DNA of 64,000 nucleotides from Marinifilum sp. N1E240 (GTDB lineage: Bacteria > Bacteroidota > Bacteroidia > Bacteroidales > Marinifilaceae): positions 62,001 to 126,000 of the forward strand of contig NZ_WHKF01000009.1 of assembly GCF_009295825.1 (NCBI RefSeq), read 5' to 3'. This document shows, in pieces, positions 43,331-50,922 of this stretch. Both the position numbers and the translations under genes were made by a program. The notes under the pieces were generated by a model, which was given only the letters and a program-made list of their open reading frames with translations, searched no databases and had not been told where the DNA came from. How positions within the stretch are numbered: the stretch's first letter is position 1; each line of letters begins with the position of its first letter.

Positions 43331-44767
43331 ATGAATACATGGATTGTTTTTGGAGTAGTTTTTGGCTATTTCGCACTACTTATGCTTGTATCGTGGTTGA
43401 CATCACGAAATAGCAGTAATGAAACTTTTTTTACAGGAAATCGACGATCGCCATGGTATTTGGTGGCTTTTGGGATGATTGGAGCATCTTTATCTGGAGT
43501 TACTTTTATATCTGTTCCAGGTGAAGTAGGAAATACTGGTTGGAGTTATTTTCAATTTGTTTTGGGGAACTTAGTTGGTTATTGGGTGGTTGCCAAAGCA
43601 TTAATTCCACTTTATTATAAACTGAAATTGGTTTCGATTTATGCTTATTTAAATCAAAGGTTTGGCTTTAGAACTTATAAAACAGGATCTTTTTTCTTTT
43701 TGGTATCTCAAACTATTGGTGCTTCATTCCGTTTATTTCTAGTTGCAGGAGTTTTACAATTGGCTTTTTTTAATGCTTTTAATATCCCTTTTTGGGCTAC
43801 AGTATTAATTACCATTATCTTGATTTGGTGTTATACCTTTCGTGGAGGAATTAAAACCATTGTTTGGACAGATACATTTCAAACATTATTTATGCTGGGA
43901 TCTGTTATTATCACCATCATTGTGATTGCAAATAGATTAGATTATAGCGCTATCGATATGATATATAATATTGGGGAGCATGAATATTCAAAAATATTTA
44001 GCTGGGATTGGCAATCGCCACGTAATTTCTTTAAGCAATTTTTAGCCGGAATAGCTGTTGTTATTGTTATGAATGGTTTGGATCAGAATATGATGCAAAA
44101 AAACCTTACCTGTAAGAATACAAAAGAAGCTCAAAAGAATGTGTATTACTTCAGTTTCTCCTTTGTTCTGGCTAATATCCTGTTTTTATCCTTAGGTGTG
44201 TTGTTATACGTTTTCGCACAACAACAAGGAATTTCCTTGCCCACAAAAAGTGATGATATGTATGCTTTCTTAGCTTTAAATCATTTTGGTTTATTGGCTG
44301 GAATTGTATTCCTTTTGGGGATAACTGCTGCCGCATACTCAAGTGCTGATTCGGCATTAACAGCCTTGACAACTTCATTTTGTGTTGATTTTTTAGGAGG
44401 GGATGTCACGCGAAGAAAGAGACTTTTAATTCACTTGATGTTTTCTGCTATCATGTTTTTTGTAATCGTATTGTTTGATATTTTAAATAATGATAGCGTT
44501 GTAACAGCAGTCTTTAAGGTTGCCGGGTACACTTATGGACCATTATTAGGATTGTTTGCATTTGGAATGGGAAGTAAAAGATTGGTTCGTGACAAATGGG
44601 TTCCAGTTGTATGTGTTTTATCTCCTGTCTTAACTTATTTACTCAATTCTTATTCGGTTGAATTGTTGTGGGGGTATCGATTTGGTTTCGAGCTTCTTAT
44701 TGCAAATGGATTAATAACTTTTGCAGGATTGTGGATTGTTTCATACTCATCAAACGAAAAGAAATAG
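43331..44767 (+). CDS. Sodium:solute symporter (SSS family)
   Basis: A 478-residue inner-membrane symporter with about 13 hydrophobic helices. Family marks are FFTGNRRSPWYLVAFGMIGA, SGVTFISVPGEVG, FRGGIKTIVWTDTFQTLFML and GITAAAYSSADSALTALTTS, the last with the Na+-binding Ser residues. Its place in the salvage locus suggests import of MurNAc, a GlcNAc-MurNAc disaccharide or a sialic-acid-like sugar acid. Substrate is inference. It may be read through from the GHL10 gene 136 bases upstream. Confidence 0.88.
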   Translation: MNTWIVFGVVFGYFALLMLVSWLTSRNSSNETFFTGNRRSPWYLVAFGMIGASLSGVTFISVPGEVGNTGWSYFQFVLGNLVGYWVVAKALIPLYYKLKLVSIYAYLNQRFGFRTYKTGSFFFLVSQTIGASFRLFLVAGVLQLAFFNAFNIPFWATVLITIILIWCYTFRGGIKTIVWTDTFQTLFMLGSVIITIIVIANRLDYSAIDMIYNIGEHEYSKIFSWDWQSPRNFFKQFLAGIAVVIVMNGLDQNMMQKNLTCKNTKEAQKNVYYFSFSFVLANILFLSLGVLLYVFAQQQGISLPTKSDDMYAFLALNHFGLLAGIVFLLGITAAAYSSADSALTALTTSFCVDFLGGDVTRRKRLLIHLMFSAIMFFVIVLFDILNNDSVVTAVFKVAGYTYGPLLGLFAFGMGSKRLVRDKWVPVVCVLSPVLTYLLNSYSVELLWGYRFGFELLIANGLITFAGLWIVSYSSNEKK

Positions 44768-44792
44768 AAGAGCGTTAAATTTGCTATTAAAT

Positions 44793-44834
44793 AATAAAGG
44801 TGGGATCTAAGAATTAGATCCCACCTTTATTTTA
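44793..44834. terminator. Bidirectional terminator, symporter / serine hydrolase
   Basis: A perfect 18-base stem, AATAAAGGTGGGATCTAA and its complement, loop GAA, between the two convergent genes. Confidence 0.9.
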
Positions 44835-44865
44835 TATTGATTGTAAAATTACTTTTTTCGAAATC

Positions 44866-46800
44866 TTAGTTTGCAGTTGAATTCTTTTCCTTAAATACTC
44901 GTATTGCATCGTAAATTCCCTGATGAATAGCTGTTCTTATATTCTTCTTGTAAATCTCTCTGCTTTTTCTGCTTGGGTGAACTCTGTTTGATAGAAAAAT
45001 GTAAATCAATTGTTCTTTTGGATCTGCCCAAACAAATGTTCCTGTAAAACCAGAGTGACCAAAACTTTCTTTACTTGCTCCATAAGCTGGGTAGCATTCT
45101 TGAAGAGATAAGGTATCATTTCCAAATAATGGCTTATCAAAGCCTAAGCCTCTTCTGTTATTATTTTCAGGAAATTGGGTTTTTGTAAACTTTCTCATTG
45201 TTTTTTCTGATATATATCTTCTTCCTCCATATTCTCCCATTTGTACATACATTTGAATTAGCTTTGCCAAGTCGTTTGCGGTTGAAAACAAACCAGCATT
45301 ACCGGATATTCCGCCCATCATTGCACAACCTTCATCATCTACATAACCATGAAGTAAGGTGTTTCTGAAATCATTGTCGTACTCCGTGGGTATAATTCTA
45401 TCTGTAGAGAAGTTTTTGTAAGCATTAAAATCTAAAGTATAAGCTCCTAAAGGCTTATATAATTCATTCTTTATAAAATCATCGTAGGTATTATTTGTTA
45501 TATTTTCGATCATTTTTGGGAATAAATAAAAAGACAAACCGGAATACTTGTAGTGTTTCTCTGGGAGTAATTCAGATTTTTTAATAGCCTTATAAATTTT
45601 CTTTCTATAATTCTTATTAAGAAACATGTGTGGAGCTACTTCTACAGGATATTTTCGAGATTGTCTATAACTATAAGTTCGCTTTTTAAATTGATTGGAA
45701 CTATCTACTGTATTTTTCCAAAAGGCTATCCATGGTTTCAGTTGTGCTTGGTGTGCCAATACATCTCTAAAAATAATATCTTCTTTATCGGTTCTTTTAA
45801 AATCTTTCCAGTACAATGAAAATTTTTCATCCATATTAATTTTACCATTGTCAGCAAGTTGCATAATAGCTGGTAAGGGGCCTGTGATTTTTGTTACAGA
45901 AGCTAAATCATATATATCATTAGGCAATACAGGTAATAGTTTATTATAAGAGTGATAACCAAAGCATTCATGATAAATTATCTTTCGGTCTTTAGCTACA
46001 AGTACTTGACAACCGGGGAATGCGTTAAATTTAAGCCCAACATTCGCAACCGAATCAATTGTTTTATGTAAGGTTTCAGAATCAATGCCTGCTACTTCTG
46101 GTGATGTATATTGAAATCTAATTTCTCCTTTTGTTATTTTTCCTGATTTTGCGGGATATTTGCCAAGTTCATGATCAAGAACTCCTTTTGATGAGATTCC
46201 ACCAAAGATAATTTGAGCTGCTGTTTTCTGTACTTGTTCGGTAGAAGTTTTCGCAAATAGTAAAGATGATGGATTATTGTTCTCCTTTACTAAGATTTCT
46301 GAATTAGGAGTGTTAAACAAAACCGCGATTGTTTCACTTGCTGTGGTAGTATTCGATATAAAATTATCAACTAGATCAATTTTGTTATCTGATATGTTTC
46401 GAAGGCTAAAAATAACGATATCATTAGATTTTAAATTTATGTCAATCCAATCAGTTTTTTTATTTAATGAATCAACGTGAAACTGATAACATTCAATCTT
46501 TGTATACTTTTTTAGCATTTGCTGAAAAGGTGAAATTACTTGTGTTGTATCTGTATTAATAGATATCGAAACGATTTTATTCTTCTCTAGATTATATATG
46601 GGAATTAAGTCATTTCTATTTTCTAATACACAAATCGAATCAGCCATTTTCTTTGAATTCTGTATTATTAAATCGGCTGTTTTTGTGTGAAGAGATAATT
46701 CTATCGGATGAGAATTACAGTTTTTGTGAGATTGTTCTTGTGCTTTTAAGACTAACGAACTAAAGCATATTAATACTACAAGTAAATATAGACGTATCAT
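44866..46800 (-). CDS. Exported serine hydrolase (class C beta-lactamase type) with orphan GH3 C-domain
   Basis: 644 residues. The signal peptide ends at VLKA (residue 20). Residues about 48-225 look like the C-terminal domain of GH3 glucosaminidases (SICVLENRNDLIPIYNLEKN; QIIFGGISSKGVL; KYPAKSG) but the catalytic GH3 barrel that should precede it is absent. Residues 235-630 are a beta-lactamase/DD-peptidase fold with S301-V-T-K304, the Tyr motif in KYSGLSFY and GHSGFTG. Many Bacteroidota have GH3-beta-lactamase fusions of about 1000 residues (NagZ type); this looks like one that lost its GH3 barrel. Likely periplasmic, acting on wall peptides. Confidence 0.82.
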   Translation of the reverse strand: MIRLYLLVVLICFSSLVLKAQEQSHKNCNSHPIELSLHTKTADLIIQNSKKMADSICVLENRNDLIPIYNLEKNKIVSISINTDTTQVISPFQQMLKKYTKIECYQFHVDSLNKKTDWIDINLKSNDIVIFSLRNISDNKIDLVDNFISNTTTASETIAVLFNTPNSEILVKENNNPSSLLFAKTSTEQVQKTAAQIIFGGISSKGVLDHELGKYPAKSGKITKGEIRFQYTSPEVAGIDSETLHKTIDSVANVGLKFNAFPGCQVLVAKDRKIIYHECFGYHSYNKLLPVLPNDIYDLASVTKITGPLPAIMQLADNGKINMDEKFSLYWKDFKRTDKEDIIFRDVLAHQAQLKPWIAFWKNTVDSSNQFKKRTYSYRQSRKYPVEVAPHMFLNKNYRKKIYKAIKKSELLPEKHYKYSGLSFYLFPKMIENITNNTYDDFIKNELYKPLGAYTLDFNAYKNFSTDRIIPTEYDNDFRNTLLHGYVDDEGCAMMGGISGNAGLFSTANDLAKLIQMYVQMGEYGGRRYISEKTMRKFTKTQFPENNNRRGLGFDKPLFGNDTLSLQECYPAYGASKESFGHSGFTGTFVWADPKEQLIYIFLSNRVHPSRKSREIYKKNIRTAIHQGIYDAIRVFKEKNSTAN

Positions 46801-46851
46801 AAAATAGTAAATTATTAAAATATGAGGTAAATATAGATATATTCGCCATAT

Positions 46852-46862
46852 TTGTAATACAT
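46852..46862. promoter_or_regulatory. Putative FadR-type operator before the serine hydrolase gene
   Basis: TTGTAATACAT (minus strand ATGTATTACAA), the same as the site over the regulator's own start except for one base. It is 52 bases before the serine hydrolase ATG. Confidence 0.5.
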
Positions 46863-47039
46863 CATATCAAAAAAATCATATTCTAGTTTATTCTTGAAAT
46901 AAGAGTACATTATTAATGTAATAAATTTCAATATATCGGTCAATGTAGTTGTATTTAGGTGAATAGGTGTAGGTTGTTGAATGGAATAATCTTACAACTA
47001 AATATTTTTAATTGTATAGTAATTGGAATTTTATTGTTA

Positions 47040-47059
47040 ATGTATGACATGTATGATAT
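47040..47059 (+). promoter_or_regulatory. Putative tandem FadR-type operators before anmK
   Basis: ATGTATGACAT at 47040-47050 and ATGTATGATAT at 47049-47059, two overlapping copies in phase at 9 bases. They lie 68 bases before the anmK start. Confidence 0.55.
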
Positions 47060-47127
47060 GTTGTTAGAGTAATACTTAAGATTAAGTGTAAATAAACATG
47101 AACTAAAATTACTAAGAATTTGGACAT

Positions 47128-48231
47128 ATGAGTAAGTATATAGGCGTAATGTCGGGTACTAGTTTAGATGGTGTTGATGCTGTACTGGTTTCAATTAAGA
47201 ACGATAATGTTGAGGTTATTAAAAGTGTATCTCATGATTTTCCATCTGATTTGGTTAATGACCTTAAGAGATTACTGGAAGAGGGAATTATTTCGCTACA
47301 GAAACTTGGAGAAATTAATTACCGCTTGGGTTTGGTTTATGCTAATTGTGTTAATGATTTAATTTTAAAGGCTGGAATAAATTCTGATGAGGTGACAGCA
47401 ATAGGTTGTCACGGACAAACTGTATTTCATGATCCAAGAAGTAAGTATCCTTTCTCGATGCAGCTTGGAGATGGTAATGTGTTAGCTGCAAAGACTGGAG
47501 TTGACGCAATTATGGATTTTAGAGGAATGGATATTGCTTTTGGTGGAGAAGGAGCTCCTTTGACTCCTGCTTTTCATCAAGAATTTTTCAAAGAACAAAA
47601 TGAGAATAGAGTGATTTTAAATCTTGGTGGAATTGCTAATGTTACAGTTCTTAACGAAGATAAAATATTAGGATTCGATACAGGTCCAGCGAATTGTTTG
47701 ATAGATTTATGGATACAGAATGAATTGGGAAAACAGTTTGATAAAAACGGAGATTGGGCTCGATCTGGTAATATTCATAGTGAATTGTTGACTCATTTTA
47801 TGAATGAAGATTATTTTAAACTTAAAGCTCCAAAGAGTACAGGCAAGGAATTATTCAACCTAGAGTGGATTAAAGAAAAACTAGTCGATTTTCCAAATAT
47901 TTCCAATAAAGATGTTCAAGCTACAATCACAGAGTTAACTGCCAGATCAATTGCAGAAGCTATTCATCTTTATGCTTCTAATATAGATGCAATGTATATA
48001 TGTGGTGGAGGTGCTTTTAATTTATATCTACGAGAAAGATTAAGTCATTATATGCCGAAAATAAAAATATCTACTACTTCGGACCTAGGTATTCCCGAGC
48101 AATTGGTTGAAGCTGTTGCATTTGCATGGTTGGCTCATCAAAGAGTTAATGAGTTATCTGGTAATTTACCAAGTGTGACCGGATCAGGTAATACCGCCAT
48201 TCTTGGTTGTGTTTATAAATATATAGGGTAG
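47128..48231 (+). CDS. anmK: Anhydro-N-acetylmuramic acid kinase
   Basis: Phosphorylates 1,6-anhydro-MurNAc while opening its ring, giving MurNAc-6-P, the MurQ substrate. 367 residues. The ATP site is MSKYIGVMSGTSLDGVDAVL. Further marks are GCHGQTVFHDP, MDFRGMDIAFGGEGAPLTPAFH (catalytic Asp), NLGGIANVTVL, FDTGPANCLID and ICGGGAFN. AnmK implies a source of anhydro-muropeptides, fitting the AmpG-like transporter and SpoIID-like protein. Single gene. Confidence 0.97.
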   Translation: MSKYIGVMSGTSLDGVDAVLVSIKNDNVEVIKSVSHDFPSDLVNDLKRLLEEGIISLQKLGEINYRLGLVYANCVNDLILKAGINSDEVTAIGCHGQTVFHDPRSKYPFSMQLGDGNVLAAKTGVDAIMDFRGMDIAFGGEGAPLTPAFHQEFFKEQNENRVILNLGGIANVTVLNEDKILGFDTGPANCLIDLWIQNELGKQFDKNGDWARSGNIHSELLTHFMNEDYFKLKAPKSTGKELFNLEWIKEKLVDFPNISNKDVQATITELTARSIAEAIHLYASNIDAMYICGGGAFNLYLRERLSHYMPKIKISTTSDLGIPEQLVEAVAFAWLAHQRVNELSGNLPSVTGSGNTAILGCVYKYIG

Positions 48232-48470
48232 AGGTCAGTCATATTAGGTAATTGCCTTTTTCGATTAAGTAGATCTTAATATGGAGATTTTTGTACTACA
48301 AATTTTTACAATCTTATAGTATTTCTATAAATTGTATGTTCCTTCTGTTGAACTTGACTTTAGTTTTACTATTTGTGTACTGCCTATGTGTAGTTGCCTG
48401 TAAGTCGTAATTTGCCATATTTGGGTGTAAATCTGAACAATGCGACATGTTGTAAAACATGCAATTATGT

Positions 48471-48501
48471 CTTGGCTTTAAGTGTATGTGTTATATTTTT
48501 G
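48471..48501 (+). promoter_or_regulatory. Promoter of the NlpC/P60-epimerase-SusCD operon
   Basis: CTTG at 48471-48474, 19 bases, then TATTTTTG at 48494-48501. The putative operator begins 5 bases later. Confidence 0.6.
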
Positions 48502-48506
48502 GAATC

Positions 48507-48527
48507 ATGTAAGATGTAATACCAATT
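48507..48527 (+). promoter_or_regulatory. Putative FadR-type operator before the NlpC/P60 gene
   Basis: A partial copy ATGTAAGATGT at 48507-48517 runs into ATGTAATACCAATT at 48514-48527, which is identical over 14 bases to the site before the NagB/PIG-L operon. Confidence 0.6.
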
Positions 48528-48538
48528 ATTTTAATGCA

Positions 48539-49714
48539 ATGAAACAAATTTCATTTATAGTACTTTTTTTAATGTGTGTAGCTTGTTCTAATAATTTGGA
48601 ATTATTACAGCGAGTGGAGCAAATATCAAATGGGCTTAAAAATAAGTTGGCTCCAGATAGCAGGGAAGCCATATATCAAATAAAGTTCTATTTCGAGAAA
48701 AATAATAAGTTAGTGATTAGGGGTGAAACTTCTCTGCCAGATGCGAAAAGCGCCTTATTGACGGCTGTTAAAGAATTAGGAGTTCAATGTATAGATAGTG
48801 TAAGCTTACTACCTGATGAGAAATTGGGAGAAAGAAATTGGGCTCTGATAAATTTAAGTGTTGTTAATCTTAGAGCAAATCCAAGGCATTCGGCAGAGCT
48901 TGTTTCTCAAGCCATAATGGGTACTCCCGTAAAAATCCTTAAGAAAGAAAATTCTTGGTATTTAGTTCAAACTCCCGATAAGTACATTGCTTGGGTGGAT
49001 GCAGCCGCATTAAATCTCAGAAATGAACAGGAGTTGCAAAATTGGAGAGAATCTGAAAGAATAATTTTTAAACCATCTTTTGAGGTTGCCTCTAGTGGTA
49101 ATGGTAAAGAAGTGGTTACTGATATTGTAGCAGGATCTATTCTAGAGATTGATACAATTATTGGAGGAAATTATTTGTTGAAACTACCTGATGGACGCTC
49201 TATTGGATTGGATAAAGAGAAATGTGAGAAGTTTAATGAATGGAAAGTTAAAAACATTACCGATGTATCCATTTTGACTTTAACAGCTAAGCAATTTATG
49301 GGAAGACCTTATTTATGGGGTGGTACTTCTTCGAAGGGAGTGGATTGTAGTGGTTTTGTAAAGTCAGTTTATTTTATGAATGGTATCATTCTCGCACGTG
49401 ATGCATCCTTACAGTTCCTTCATGGTCAATCGATTTTACCAAGCCAAGGATTTATGGATTTAAGAGAAGGTGATTTGGTGTTTTTCGGTAGAAAGGCTGC
49501 AGAAGATGCAAATCAAAAGGTTACTCATGTTGGAATGTATATGAAGGATGGTGAATTTATTCATTCTGCTGGTCGTGTTAAGATTAATAGTTTCGATCCG
49601 AAAGCTTATAATTTCAGTAATTATAGAACTGTAAGTTGGTTGGGAGGACGAAGAATTTTAAATAGAATTGGCGAGAATGGAATTGTACGTGTAGCAAATC
49701 ATCCTTGGTATTAA
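48539..49714 (+). CDS. NlpC/P60 endopeptidase lipoprotein with SH3 domains
   Basis: 391 residues from ATG 48539, giving a lipoprotein-type signal (MKQISFIVLFLMCVAC). Bacterial SH3 domains lie at about 95-165 and 175-235 (VVNLRANPRHSAELVSQAIM). The NlpC/P60 domain has C270 (GVDCSGF), H330 (VTHVGMY) and H342 (FIHSAG). It resembles YkfC-type gamma-D-Glu-diaminoacid endopeptidases, which release L-Ala-D-Glu from wall peptides. That product is the substrate of the epimerase encoded 15 bases downstream. First gene of the SusCD operon. Confidence 0.9.
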   Translation: MKQISFIVLFLMCVACSNNLELLQRVEQISNGLKNKLAPDSREAIYQIKFYFEKNNKLVIRGETSLPDAKSALLTAVKELGVQCIDSVSLLPDEKLGERNWALINLSVVNLRANPRHSAELVSQAIMGTPVKILKKENSWYLVQTPDKYIAWVDAAALNLRNEQELQNWRESERIIFKPSFEVASSGNGKEVVTDIVAGSILEIDTIIGGNYLLKLPDGRSIGLDKEKCEKFNEWKVKNITDVSILTLTAKQFMGRPYLWGGTSSKGVDCSGFVKSVYFMNGIILARDASLQFLHGQSILPSQGFMDLREGDLVFFGRKAAEDANQKVTHVGMYMKDGEFIHSAGRVKINSFDPKAYNFSNYRTVSWLGGRRILNRIGENGIVRVANHPWY

Positions 49715-49729
49715 AAGAAATAACTACAA

Positions 49730-50869
49730 ATGAAAATTGATAGAAGGAAATTTTTAGGGAATACAGGTTTATTGCTAGGTGCTAGTTGTGTACTTCCATT
49801 GAATGGTGGTTGTGGTAATATAAGTGCCAATGAATCTAGCTATAAAGGTAAAGGATTAAAGTTAAGTTTTGAGCCGTATGATTTGCAGTTGAAACATGTT
49901 TTCACTATCGCATCTTTTTCAAGAACAACTACACCAGTTATGCTTGTGAAAATTGAGTGGGGTGGTGTTATAGGTTATGGTGAGGCTTCTATGCCTCCAT
50001 ATTTGGGCGAATCTCACAAAACTGCTACTAAATTTTTAAAAAGTCTTAAGCTAAATCAATTTCATGATCCATTTCGATTGAATGAAATTCTATCATATGT
50101 TGATGGTGTTGCAAGTGGTAATTGCGCGGCTAAGGCATCGGTTGATATTGCTCTTCATGATTTGATTGGAAAATTAATGGAGAAGCCATGGTTTAAAATA
50201 TGGGGCTACAATAAAGAGGATACACCTGTTACAACTTTTACAATTGGCATTGATAAACCAGATGTTGTTGTTGAAAAAGTTAAGGAAGCTGTACCCTATA
50301 AAATGCTTAAGGTTAAAATTGGTAGAGGTAATGATGAGGAAATGATTAAAACAATTAGAACCGTTACCAAAATTCCTTTATGTGTTGATGTGAATCAAGG
50401 GTGGAAAGATAAACAGGAAGCCTTAGATAAAATTCATTGGTTGAAGGAACAAGGTGTTGTATTTGTTGAACAACCAATGGATAAATATGATTTAGATACC
50501 ATGGCTTGGTTGACACAGCATAGTCCTCTTCCAACTATTGCAGATGAAGGTATTCAGCGTTTAGCCGATATACCAAAATTGAGTGGAGCTTATTCAGGTA
50601 TCAATATTAAGCTAATGAAATGTACAGGTATGCGTGAGGCGCATAAAATGATGAATTTGGCTCGATCATTAGATATGAAAGTAATGATAGGTTGTATGAC
50701 CGAGACTTCGGTTGGAGTTAGTGCAGCAGCTCAACTTTCTCCTATGGTTGATTGGGCAGATCTGGATGGAAATTTATTAATATCGAATGACCCATTTAAA
50801 GGTGTAACAGTTAAGGAAGGTAAAGTAATATTACCGGATCAATCTGGAATAGGAGTAATTAAATTATAA
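49730..50869 (+). CDS. Exported L-Ala-D/L-Glu (dipeptide) epimerase
   Basis: A 379-residue enolase-superfamily enzyme. Catalytic Lys pair K194-V-K196 (MLKVKIGRG), metal ligands D220 (VDVNQGW), E247 (VEQPM) and D272 (ADEG), second-face K294 (NIKLMKC), and GCMTETSVG: all present. Dipeptide epimerases convert L-Ala-D-Glu to L-Ala-L-Glu so ordinary dipeptidases can use it. Here the N-terminus MKIDRRKFLGNTGLLLGASC carries a twin-arginine signal (RRKFLG), perhaps with lipidation at the following Cys, so the enzyme seems to be exported folded. It sits between the endopeptidase and SusC genes. Confidence 0.9.
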   Translation: MKIDRRKFLGNTGLLLGASCVLPLNGGCGNISANESSYKGKGLKLSFEPYDLQLKHVFTIASFSRTTTPVMLVKIEWGGVIGYGEASMPPYLGESHKTATKFLKSLKLNQFHDPFRLNEILSYVDGVASGNCAAKASVDIALHDLIGKLMEKPWFKIWGYNKEDTPVTTFTIGIDKPDVVVEKVKEAVPYKMLKVKIGRGNDEEMIKTIRTVTKIPLCVDVNQGWKDKQEALDKIHWLKEQGVVFVEQPMDKYDLDTMAWLTQHSPLPTIADEGIQRLADIPKLSGAYSGINIKLMKCTGMREAHKMMNLARSLDMKVMIGCMTETSVGVSAAAQLSPMVDWADLDGNLLISNDPFKGVTVKEGKVILPDQSGIGVIKL

Positions 50870-50874
50870 TTTGG

Positions 50875-50922
50875 AATCTAAATTTAACACTATATAATTT
50901 GCTAATCTAAATTTAATACTAT
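50875..50922 (+). repeat. Direct repeat before susC
   Basis: Two 19-base copies, AATCTAAATTTAACACTAT at 50875-50893 and AATCTAAATTTAATACTAT at 50904-50922, differing at one base. The second copy runs into the susC ATG; the first ends in ATA. Confidence 0.75.

Larger units (their letters stand above)
46801..47127. other. Divergent control region, serine hydrolase / anmK
   Basis: 327 bases, AT-rich, no coding sign. It contains operator-like sites at 46852-46862 and 47040-47059, and a minus-strand TATATTTACC that may serve as the -7 box for the serine hydrolase. No clear anmK promoter is seen. Confidence 0.6.
48232..48538. other. Control region before the NlpC/P60-SusCD operon
   Basis: 307 bases without a gene. 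It holds a palindrome CATGTT-GTAA-AACATG (48446-48461), a good promoter (48471-48501) and an operator-like site (48507-48527). No clear terminator for anmK is visible. Confidence 0.6.
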
